From positions 1 to 64,000 of the forward strand of contig CBDCTS010000002.1 in assembly GCA_965222345.1 (NCBI GenBank): DNA of 64,000 nucleotides, read 5' to 3'. Positions 35,724-44,267 of the stretch are shown piece after piece. Origin of the DNA: JADFGZ01 sp965222345. GTDB lineage: Bacteria; Acidobacteriota; Terriglobia; 2-12-FULL-54-10. The position numbers were made by a program, and so were the translations under genes. The notes beneath the pieces were generated by a model. The model ran no database searches. It worked only from the letters and a program-made list of their open reading frames with translations, and was not told the origin of the DNA. Every line of letters starts with the position of its first letter. Position 1 is the stretch's first letter.

Positions 35724-37160
35724 GTTAGCCACGAGAATTTCTTCTCGTTTGCTGTCATACGCCACCGTATGCGGATTGCTGAGCATGGGCGATGGGGCGT
35801 CCGGAGGCCCGCTGCGGATCACGCGCTTCGGGGTTACATCCCCTTGCGCATCAACCGGGAACACGGTCGCCGCGTGACTGCCGAAATTGGCAACCCATAG
35901 TTCGTTGTTTTCCAGGTCAATGGTCACTCCGGTGGGATTCTTGATCATAGTCCGAGGACCCTTCAGAACCCGGATGGGAGCGGCGTCTCCACTCGCATCC
36001 GTCCGGAAGACGATGACAGAGTCCCCCGTGTCATTCGCCACAAAAAGTTCACCGCGGTCCGGGTGCACTGCCAGCGCCGTGGGCCAACTCAGCTGGGCCT
36101 TCGGGCCCTGAATCATCCGCAGCGGAGGAGTATCTCCCTGGGCATCCTTGGGGTACACGGTGATCGAGGGAGGCTGAATCTTACCCGAACCCGGGAAAGC
36201 GCGACGGCGCCCCACGGGGAAATCCGGCCGGTCGACATTCCCCCCTCCTCCCCCTTCTGCGAGGGGCGGACGTTCATTGTTCGTACCCCAATTGGAGACG
36301 AAGAGCAGACCCGCTTGGGAGTCCACTGCGATCCCGTGAGGATCGGCCAGTTGAGTCCGGCTCCCCTGAAGAATGCGAAGAGGGCTATCTTCGTCCTGAG
36401 CATCTTTCGCAAATACCACGACTGCGTGATCGTCCTGGATGGTGAAGAACAATTCCCGCTCCTGCTCGTCCGCGACGATGCCGAAGGTCGTATGGGGAGT
36501 CCTGAGCTTCCGTTTCGGCGCCACGTTACCCCTGGCGTCGCGGCCAAAAACGGGCATCCAGTTCATTGTGTCGTTGTTGACGCCGAAAATGTCGCCGGTT
36601 TCCGGATCGATATACACGCTGCAGGCGTACTCCAGGAACGTGTTCTCTCCCCCGATGATGCGCTTGGGTTCACTCATCGCCGCAGTCGCAGGGGTGTTCT
36701 CCAGCCGGTCGTAGACGAGGAGTCTTGACAGGTTCTCCTCCGCAAGGACGACTTCGTTGCGGACGGGGTCCACCGCGATACCGGCGTAGGCGAAATGCGG
36801 GTCAGCGATTGTATAAAGGGGCTCCCTTCTTGCGATCTCCGCCCTGGCGGCGTCGCTCGGCCGAGGACGATTGGGAGCCATCGTCGCTTGGCCGGAAGCT
36901 GGTCTTTGTTGTAAAGCGGCCACCAGGGTCGTGGAAGCGCTGGCCGGCACCCACTGGCACATCTCCCCCTCCATCATCGGCCAAGGCTCGATGGAAACCA
37001 GTTGAGGTTGTCCGGTCGCTTGTCGGAGGGCGACCTGGGAGCCCGCCCCCAATTCTGAACGGTCTGCCTCGCCGCCGAATAGAATCCATGCGCCGGCGAG
37101 CACCAGACACAGCAACGCAACGCAGCCTTTTCTTGCATGCGAATAGAGTGTCCCACTCAT
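35721..37160 (-). CDS. Exported beta-propeller protein copy 2, part before in-frame UGA
   Basis: This 479-residue part starts at ATG 37160 after GAGGAGGTTTTC. The signal/anchor is KGCVALLCLVLAGAWILFGG; the family motif GEMCQWVPASASTTLVAAL and the conserved Cys in YACSVYIDPETG follow. Blades include LFVANDTGDSVIVFRTDASG and WVANFGSHAATVFPVDAQGD. The part ends DSKREEILVAN-UGA. It lies 157 bp upstream of copy 1 in a tandem arrangement with the same orientation, so the pair arose by duplication. Function is unknown. Confidence 0.82.
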   Translation of the reverse strand: MSGTLYSHARKGCVALLCLVLAGAWILFGGEADRSELGAGSQVALRQATGQPQLVSIEPWPMMEGEMCQWVPASASTTLVAALQQRPASGQATMAPNRPRPSDAARAEIARREPLYTIADPHFAYAGIAVDPVRNEVVLAEENLSRLLVYDRLENTPATAAMSEPKRIIGGENTFLEYACSVYIDPETGDIFGVNNDTMNWMPVFGRDARGNVAPKRKLRTPHTTFGIVADEQERELFFTIQDDHAVVVFAKDAQDEDSPLRILQGSRTQLADPHGIAVDSQAGLLFVSNWGTNNERPPLAEGGGGGNVDRPDFPVGRRRAFPGSGKIQPPSITVYPKDAQGDTPPLRMIQGPKAQLSWPTALAVHPDRGELFVANDTGDSVIVFRTDASGDAAPIRVLKGPRTMIKNPTGVTIDLENNELWVANFGSHAATVFPVDAQGDVTPKRVIRSGPPDAPSPMLSNPHTVAYDSKREEILVAN

Positions 37161-37987
37161 GAAAACCTCCTCAATATAGACCTACTTCTTGGTACTTGAG
37201 GTCTATCTTCATTCTTTAGGCCCCATTGAGCGTATCGAAAAACAGAGAAAACATCCTGAGAAGGGGAGTATTTTCGAATGCCAAAAGATGCGACGGGTGC
37301 TCGCAAGAACATTAATCCCCCCGTGGAATTCAGCCAATCTAACCTTATCCGTGAAGCGAGGATCACAAGCTTTCACCTTCGGACTCTCACACAGCGGCTC
37401 TCTCCACAAATCGGGCTTGAGTATAGCTATCCGCGGTCTGGAAGTCAAGCGCCTCCACCGGAATCAACCCAAGTCAGCTTCGTCAAGGACTGCTAGGGAA
37501 ACGCCGGAGCCGGGACGCTCGGAGGATCCGTACTGGATCACAAGCGGAGAGGAGGCCCGGACGACCGTTCAGGAGCGGGCCGAAGTTCGAAGAGGGCGGA
37601 TTGCCATGAATAAGCCGTACGCGTTGGTTGGAAGAGCTGAAGCAGCGGGCGCCGGCGGGGAATAAATAATCGGAAATCCCATCTTTCCAGATCACCCACA
37701 CAGCATTCAGGAACAGCACCACCTGCAAGGCAGCCAGTATGGCGTTTCTGCTGAACATCCCGTAGAATCCTACGATGGCAAAGACTCGTGGCCTCAGCCA
37801 GCCCGCGAAGCGTTAGCCCGGATGCGCAAGCAAGAGCGGCTCCCACCTGGACCGCTCACGTCGGAGACTGTGTTGCAGGCATTGGAGAGGCTGGAATGCC
37901 GGTCGATCAACCAATCACCGCTGCGGCGGATGATTTGAGTCCAGGAAAACGAACTTCTGATTTCATTGGATAAAGGCGGTGTGTTCC
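37161..37987. other. Intergenic region, no supported gene
   Basis: This long spacer separates the divergent copy 2 propeller gene and the PQQ-type protein. One minus-strand frame near 37758 starts MFSRNAILAALQVVLFLNAV and then becomes nonsense-like, possibly a relic of a small membrane protein. Nothing else is recognisable. Confidence 0.45.
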
Positions 37988-39415
37988 ATGGGTCGAAAAG
38001 GTCGAATTAACATCTCAAGGCGGAAATTTTTGAAGAAGGCCTCCGTTGGTACGACTCTGGCGGCATTCGGGCCTTTTATGGCTGTAGGCAGAGCACAGTC
38101 GGCAGAAATGCCCGAACCGGGCCGCTCGGACTGGCCACGCTTCGGATATGACTTGCACAATACCCGGTTTAACTCACGAGAAAACCAATTGGGGAAAGCC
38201 AATGTGGGACGGTTGAAAGTGAAGTGGGAATTCGATGCGGGTGCGCCGATTCAGAACACTCCTGCTGTTATCGGGGACACCTTGTACTTCGGATGTTATT
38301 CCGGGGACTTCTTCGCGCTGGATTCCCAAACCGGGGCTTTGCGGTGGAAGTTCAAAATGGGCGACCCCTTGCCTACCGAGCGTCGCTTCTTCCGCTCGTC
38401 GCCCCATTACGAGAATGGTCGTCTCTACTTCGGGGACGGAAGAACTATTCTGCATTGCCTGGACGCAGCCACGGGTAAAGAAGTCTGGAGAGTCCTCATG
38501 GATGAGGACCCTGTCGCAAACCAATCACAAATCACTTGCTCCCCCACTGCATTTCGGGGGAAGGTGTACACGGGCGTAACCTCAGGGCGTGGCCAACTGG
38601 CCTGTCTAGACGCCGACACCGGGGTGGTCCTCTGGAGGTTTTTTACGGTGCCAGATACAGAAAGTGGCGGCGGGTCGATCTGGACTTCGCCGGCCATTGA
38701 TGAAGAACGAGGCATCATTTACAACGGCACCGGCAATGCCAAATCTTTCATGCCCCCCGGCCCGATTCTATATACAGAAAGTATTATCGCCAACGACATA
38801 AACACCGGAGAGCTGCTGTGGTTTTTCCAAGCCAGACCTGCGAATTTGGGACCCTACAATTTGGATTTCTCCTGTCACCCAATGATATTTGATGCAGTTC
38901 ATCCGTCGAGGCCGGGCGCGGTTCGCAGATGTGTCGGGGCTGGGAACAAGGCGGGTTTTTACACCGTAGACCGGTATACCGGGGAGAAATATTGGAAGGT
39001 CATGCTGACCAATCACCACAATGGCGGGGGCCCCCAGTTAAACAGCACAGCGGTGGCTTATAACCGTGTTTTCGTTGTGTCGAACGCGAACCAGGGCGAC
39101 CGCCGACCGTCCAGTTCCGTCACGGCGGGATTAAACGCGTATACGGGCGACATTGAGTGGTGGATTCACAACCCAGCAACCAACAGCGCACCGGTGGCGG
39201 TAGCCAACGGCGTTTTCTATCAGGGTCTTGCAGACGGTACTTTGTCGGCTTTGGACGCAGACAGTGGAGACCCGCTTTGGGAGTATCAGCTGCCTTCCGG
39301 ACAACGGGGAATCTCCATCGCCAACGGCGCGCTCTATACCAGCAACGGGGGGGCGATCCGTAGTGGCCAACAAAGTCGATACTCCATGTACTGCTTTACG
39401 GTTGACGGTCACTAA
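37988..39415 (+). CDS. Tat-exported PQQ-type beta-propeller protein
   Basis: The protein has 475 residues. A Tat signal is visible (SRRKFLKKASVGTTLAAFG). The rest is an eight-bladed quinoprotein/BamB-like propeller: DWPRFGYDLHNTRFNSRENQLGKANVGRLKVKWEF, blades with GDTLYFGCYSGDFFALDSQTGALRWKF and FYQGLADGTLSALDADSGDPLWEYQLP. It resembles PQQ alcohol dehydrogenases in fold; I could not confirm the PQQ- and calcium-binding residues or a vicinal Cys pair, so enzymatic activity is uncertain. GTG 37979 is an alternative start. A cupredoxin gene follows after 44 bp, suggesting an electron-transfer partner. Confidence 0.8.
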   Translation: MGRKGRINISRRKFLKKASVGTTLAAFGPFMAVGRAQSAEMPEPGRSDWPRFGYDLHNTRFNSRENQLGKANVGRLKVKWEFDAGAPIQNTPAVIGDTLYFGCYSGDFFALDSQTGALRWKFKMGDPLPTERRFFRSSPHYENGRLYFGDGRTILHCLDAATGKEVWRVLMDEDPVANQSQITCSPTAFRGKVYTGVTSGRGQLACLDADTGVVLWRFFTVPDTESGGGSIWTSPAIDEERGIIYNGTGNAKSFMPPGPILYTESIIANDINTGELLWFFQARPANLGPYNLDFSCHPMIFDAVHPSRPGAVRRCVGAGNKAGFYTVDRYTGEKYWKVMLTNHHNGGGPQLNSTAVAYNRVFVVSNANQGDRRPSSSVTAGLNAYTGDIEWWIHNPATNSAPVAVANGVFYQGLADGTLSALDADSGDPLWEYQLPSGQRGISIANGALYTSNGGAIRSGQQSRYSMYCFTVDGH

Positions 39416-39459
39416 CCCTTGTTTCTTCGGAAGATTATCAGGAAAGAGAGGTTCGGGAT

Positions 39460-40038
39460 ATGAGCAAGCGTCAATTCAATCGTCGTGATTTCCTCGTGAC
39501 AATGGGAATTGCCACCCTCGGATTCCGCTATGAAGCTATGGGGCAGGGAGGGAACGATGAGGTGGTTGAAATCACGCTGGCACGCAATGAAGCGCTTGGA
39601 ATATGGTACATCGATCCGTTAGGATTTCTTATCGAGCCCGGCCAAACCGTCAGGTGGCGAAACGTTCATTGGGGGGCCACGGTCACAGCGTATCATCCGG
39701 ACAACGGAAATCGCGAGCTGAGGATTCCGGAAGGAGCGGAACCATTTGACTCCGGGATTCTTGGTGACGAAGTAAGGAAAACGTTTCAGTGGCGCTTTGA
39801 GCGGGAGGGCACCTACGACTATTGCAGCCGTGAACAAGAGGTTCTAGGTATGGTCGGACGCATCGTCGTAGGTCGCCCGGGAGGTCCCGGTGAAAACCCA
39901 TTGGGCTACAGTGCTCGACAGGGTAGGGCGCCCGTCTATAAACAGGTCATCCAAGTCCTGAAACACGCGAGTTCCAGGGAAATAATGAACAAGAAAAAGA
40001 TTCCGTTTCCCGTGGATGTGTTTGGCCGTAGGTACTAG
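39460..40038 (+). CDS. Tat-exported plastocyanin-like cupredoxin, altered copper site
   Basis: The protein has 192 residues. The Tat signal is FNRRDFLVTMGIATLG. The cupredoxin fold shows GQTVRWRNVHWGATVTAYHP and GTYDYCSREQEVLGMVGRIVVG. In type 1 copper proteins the last loop is Cys-x-x-His-x(n)-Met. Here Cys and Met remain but the His position appears to be Glu/Gln (CSREQEVLGM), so copper binding may be changed or lost. It probably partners the propeller protein encoded just upstream in the same orientation. Confidence 0.82.
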   Translation: MSKRQFNRRDFLVTMGIATLGFRYEAMGQGGNDEVVEITLARNEALGIWYIDPLGFLIEPGQTVRWRNVHWGATVTAYHPDNGNRELRIPEGAEPFDSGILGDEVRKTFQWRFEREGTYDYCSREQEVLGMVGRIVVGRPGGPGENPLGYSARQGRAPVYKQVIQVLKHASSREIMNKKKIPFPVDVFGRRY

Positions 40039-40759
40039 TGGATCGTTCATATCGGCACATGGTCGATTGATCCGCCCCCATTTGTTCCAGTTCTAACGTA
40101 AGATGTAGATGGCCCCCAAGGGGCGGCTCCGTGGACAATCGTCCGAAGAGTTCGTCTGACCAAAAAGCCCAAGAGCGCCGGCCCTGTCCCCATTTGATTT
40201 GCATTATTACTTCCTGTAATCTTCCCCCATTCTGTTCAATCAGGCGGGGTAATCCGCGCCCATATCCCCAAGCGCCCGTCTTGGCTCGCACATGGAAACC
40301 CCGGAGGAAACGTAGTATGGTGCCAATACCAAAAGGACAGACCGAAACTCCCGATAACATGATAGCGGTCCACAAGGGGTAATTCATGGAGCTACAAACA
40401 GGTTTAGGGATCAATGTTCGTTCTTGAAACTGCAGGAAAACTGGGTCGGCAAAGCCACCAATTCAGGACACTACCTTCCGCAAAAAACTTCCGAAAAAGC
40501 TTGACTTCCGCGCTACAATGCGCTATCTGGACTATACAATGATATCAGATAAAGGCGGATCAAGTTACGGTTTGTAAATGGCAGGGAGATGCCGGGGGAG
40601 CCATGGTCTTTGGCTGGGAGGAGGATATCCCCATGCTGGGATGTTTCTTTTTCACGCACTAAGAGTCGGTTTGAAACCATTGGTGTTGCCTCAGGGAACG
40701 AAAGCACTGCGTATGAATACAGGGAAATTAGGACAATCAAGTACTTAGGAGATGTGACA
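40039..40759. other. Intergenic region, no supported gene
   Basis: This is upstream of the TonB receptor. The open frame continues from 40589 into the receptor but without a start signal. A TTGACT box at 40501 and TATACA at 40533 are not at standard spacing. No gene or repeat is recognised. Confidence 0.5.
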
Positions 40760-43700
40760 ATGTTCAAAAAGGCTCGTGTGGCAGGTTTGCTTGGGTTCGT
40801 TTTTTGTGGCCAGCTTCTCTTAGCGCAGGTCACGACGGGAACAATTTCCGGAAGAGTCACAGACGCCACGGGCGGGGTCCTGCCCGGGACGGAGGTAGTC
40901 ATTCTGAATGAGGACACGGGGTTTTCCCGCACCCTCCAGACCGATTCGGCCGGACGCTATTCCGGGCCATCGCTGAGCCTGGGCAACTACCGGGTCACGG
41001 CCAGCCTGGCGGGCTTCCAAACGGCAGTCCGCAGCGGCATTAGGCTGACGGTGAGTCGGCAGGCTGTAGTAAATTTTGAGTTGGCTGTGGGCGCCGTAAC
41101 CCAGACGGTGGAGGTGACCGGGGAAGCGCCTATGGTGGAAACGACCAAAGGTGGTTTAGGCAGCCTGGTCGAGAGCGAAACGATCGAAGAACTTCCGCTC
41201 AATGGCCGCGATCTGGCCCAACTGATCACACTCCAGACGGGAGTGGTGGAGTACGAATTCGGTCAGGCGGAAGGCGGGAAGTTGCTGGTGACCGGGGGCG
41301 CTCGGCCCACACAGAATGTGTTTTTCATGGACGGCATCGCCATCGAGTCGTTCAACCAGAAGACGCCGACCGGTAAATCGGGGAACTTCCTCGGCTCGGA
41401 GGGGGTTCAAGAGTTCCGGGTGGAGAAGAACGCCTATAGCGCCGAGTTTGGTCGGGCCACCGGAGGCGGGGCCTTTAACATTGCCACCAAGAACGGGACC
41501 AACAGCCTTCACGGGTCACTCTTCGAGTACCTCCGCAATGACAACCTGGATGCGAACCGCTGGGAGGCCAACAAGTTTGGTTTAGCGAAGCCAGAGTTCA
41601 AGCGGAACCAGTTCGGCGGCTCGCTGGGCGGGCCGATCGTCCGCGACAAGACCTTTTTCTTTGCGAACTATGAGGCTCTGCGAGAGCGTCTGGGTGTAGT
41701 TGACTCCTCGGGCACGTTTACGCAATCCATCCGCGAGGACCCCAACATTGCCGCGCGGGTGAGGCCGTTTCTGGACCTATGGCCGACGCCCAACGGCCAA
41801 ATTGATGCCGACGGCCGCACCGGAGACTTCAACTTCGCCGCCAGCGAACCCACCGACGAGGTCTATATCCAGGGCCGGGTGGACCACCAGTTCTCCGAGA
41901 ATGACTCCTTCTTTGGGCGGTACACGTTCCTGGATTCCGATTTCTTGAATGTAGGCTCCTTTCCCTTCAAACTATCCTCGGAATCGCAAATCAATCATTT
42001 CGTGACGCTGGAGTACACGAGAATCGTCTCCCCCACCATGCTGAACACCTTCCGGGCTGGTTTTACGCGCACTCGTCCCGAAAGAGTGAATGTACCTAGA
42101 GAGGTGCCTTCGGCCCTGCTTTTCAATCCTGCATTGAACGAAATCGGGAGCCTCGGCGTCAGCGGCGTCGACAATCCGGGCAGCGCCCTGAACGGCACTC
42201 CCGGCGACCGGCGCATCGTCAATTCCTTCCAGGTGGCTGACCACGTCATCTACAATCAGGGAAGCCATACCTTCAAGTTCGGCGTTCACTTGTTCCACAA
42301 TCAGATGAACTACTGGAACGCGGCCCGGACCGCGGGCAGTTATTCGTTTGGGTCCATCGATGACTTTCTCTACGACCCGCTGAGGATATCCCGGTTCCGC
42401 GGGCCGATATTCCCGGAATTCAACGACGAGTTTCGAAGCCTTACGCAGAACATTTATGGGCTGTACTTCCAGGACGATTATCAAGTGACCCCTCGCCTTA
42501 CCTTGAATCTCGGGCTGCGCTACGAGCCCGCTACCGTGCTGAACGAAAGGCACGGCAAGATTGCCAATTTCAAGGGGGACTGGGCGACCATGATGCAGGC
42601 GAGCGTGGACGATCTCGTGCTGGGAAATCCCTGGCAGGAGAACCCCTCGCTCCGGAACTTTGGCCCCCGGTTCGGCTTTGCCTGGGATGTGTTCGGAGAC
42701 GGGAGGACGGCTCTGCGAGGCGGATTCGGAATCTTCAATCATCAGGTCGACACGGTCTGGATCCGAACCTCCAGCCTCCGGATGCCTCCGTTCCTTGTAG
42801 AGATCGAGGGAAGGGATGTCCCATTCCCGAATGTTTTCGAATTCTGCGCGGACGACAATCCGTTCAACCCCACGAAGCCGGAGTGCAAGGGGGGTCGGCC
42901 TACAACCAACACCAGTCCGTACAAGATGTCGACCCCCTATGCGATGCAATACAACCTAAATCTCCAGCGGGAGATTATGGCCAATACCGTGGTCAACTTG
43001 AGCTACGCGGGAACGCGGGGCGTCCGATTCCCAGCGGTTGGCAACATCAACCAACCCCCGCCTGTGGAGAGCAACGGAAGGCTGGTCTTTCCGGAGGACC
43101 TGGGAAATGACCGACCGAACCCGAACTTTGATCGCATGCGCTTCCGGATGCCGGCTGCAAATAGCACCTATAGCTCCTTCCAGGCGAACCTAACGCGCCA
43201 GCTTTCCCAGGGGCTACGGTTTGGCGCCGCCTATACTTTCTCCCGGAGTGTGGATGTGATGTCAGGATTGCAAACCGCCAGCGATGTCAGCGGCGCCGAC
43301 CAAGAAAGCACGTATATGAGCTTTCACCACCTGAACCTCCTCAGCAAGGGCCTTTCAGCCTTCGATGCCCGCAATGTGTTCAGCTTCAACTACACTTATG
43401 ATCTACCGTTCGGAAGCGGGCTGACAGGAGTGGCAAGGGGAATTGCGGCGGGTTGGCAACTGGGCGGTATTATCACCCTGTCCTCCGGCTTCCCGTCTAC
43501 CATCAATATGTCCGACCGCAGCCGCGGAGTCCTCACTAACAGAGATAGGCCGGACCTGGTGGCTGGGGCCAGTAACAACCCCACCAGCGGGACGTTCGGG
43601 GGCTGTGCAAAATTCCCGGGGACAAAGACTCAGCCCGTCGGAGCCACGCTGGGAACACCGGATATATATTTTGATCCGTGTGCCTTTGTCCCACCCCCGA

Positions 43701-43972
43701 GTCGGACCATATCGAACTTGGGCCGCAGCACCTTGATCATGCCGGGACGCGCGATCTTTGACTTCAGCTTGTCGAAGAATTTCGGCGTGACGGAGGCCGC
43801 GAACTTGGAGTTCCGGCTCGAAGCGTTCAACTTGTTCAATCGGCCCAACCTCGGTGCTCCCGAAACCACGGTGTTTGACAGGCGGGGAAGGGCCCGGTCG
43901 AATGTTGGGCGGATCACGAGAACTGTGACCTCGGCCCGGCAGCTCCAATTTGCCCTGAGGCTGACTTTCTAG
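40760..43972 (+). CDS. Oar-like TonB-dependent receptor with carboxypeptidase-regulatory N-terminus
   Basis: The protein has 1070 residues. ATG 40760 follows AGGAGATGTGACA. After a signal peptide (VAGLLGFVFCGQLLLA) come a carboxypeptidase-regulatory domain (GTISGRVTDATGGVLPGTEV, about 25-105), a plug region (ETIEELPLNGRDLAQLITLQ; VQEFRVEKNAYSAEFGRATG) and a long beta-barrel ending TSARQLQFALRLTF with the terminal aromatic of outer-membrane proteins. Acidobacteriota carry many such receptors, thought to import oligosaccharides or peptides using TonB energy. The tail of another receptor survives at 31131-31238. Confidence 0.9.
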   Translation: MFKKARVAGLLGFVFCGQLLLAQVTTGTISGRVTDATGGVLPGTEVVILNEDTGFSRTLQTDSAGRYSGPSLSLGNYRVTASLAGFQTAVRSGIRLTVSRQAVVNFELAVGAVTQTVEVTGEAPMVETTKGGLGSLVESETIEELPLNGRDLAQLITLQTGVVEYEFGQAEGGKLLVTGGARPTQNVFFMDGIAIESFNQKTPTGKSGNFLGSEGVQEFRVEKNAYSAEFGRATGGGAFNIATKNGTNSLHGSLFEYLRNDNLDANRWEANKFGLAKPEFKRNQFGGSLGGPIVRDKTFFFANYEALRERLGVVDSSGTFTQSIREDPNIAARVRPFLDLWPTPNGQIDADGRTGDFNFAASEPTDEVYIQGRVDHQFSENDSFFGRYTFLDSDFLNVGSFPFKLSSESQINHFVTLEYTRIVSPTMLNTFRAGFTRTRPERVNVPREVPSALLFNPALNEIGSLGVSGVDNPGSALNGTPGDRRIVNSFQVADHVIYNQGSHTFKFGVHLFHNQMNYWNAARTAGSYSFGSIDDFLYDPLRISRFRGPIFPEFNDEFRSLTQNIYGLYFQDDYQVTPRLTLNLGLRYEPATVLNERHGKIANFKGDWATMMQASVDDLVLGNPWQENPSLRNFGPRFGFAWDVFGDGRTALRGGFGIFNHQVDTVWIRTSSLRMPPFLVEIEGRDVPFPNVFEFCADDNPFNPTKPECKGGRPTTNTSPYKMSTPYAMQYNLNLQREIMANTVVNLSYAGTRGVRFPAVGNINQPPPVESNGRLVFPEDLGNDRPNPNFDRMRFRMPAANSTYSSFQANLTRQLSQGLRFGAAYTFSRSVDVMSGLQTASDVSGADQESTYMSFHHLNLLSKGLSAFDARNVFSFNYTYDLPFGSGLTGVARGIAAGWQLGGIITLSSGFPSTINMSDRSRGVLTNRDRPDLVAGASNNPTSGTFGGCAKFPGTKTQPVGATLGTPDIYFDPCAFVPPPSRTISNLGRSTLIMPGRAIFDFSLSKNFGVTEAANLEFRLEAFNLFNRPNLGAPETTVFDRRGRARSNVGRITRTVTSARQLQFALRLTF

Positions 43973-44267
43973 TCGAGGGAGCGCCCACAAGGGCATACTT
44001 ATCAAACGGGAGTGTGGCCCCCTGCCAGGAGGGCGGGGGGCTGCCTTTCCGATACAAGGCCGTTTAACTAACCTATTATATAATCTAAACGTGGAGATGA
44101 GAGATGCTTGGGGGATTCTTTTCTGCAAGCTTTCGTGTTCACTGGATTAGGGTCCTCTGTGGATGATTTCGTCGTTCGTTTCTTGACATTTTTATGAATT
44201 TTGGGTCGTATGGTACTTGTTGTTTGTCGTAAGGTTTTTTTAGCATCAGGCCAAGGGGAGGGATCCT

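Noticed and set aside
40501..40540. Sigma70 promoter for the TonB receptor
   Set aside because: TTGACT and TATACA are present but separated by about 26 bp, far from the 16-18 bp needed, and lie over 200 bp from the start.
41972..42949. A 325-codon minus-strand open frame
   Set aside because: It is antisense to the TonB receptor barrel; no support.
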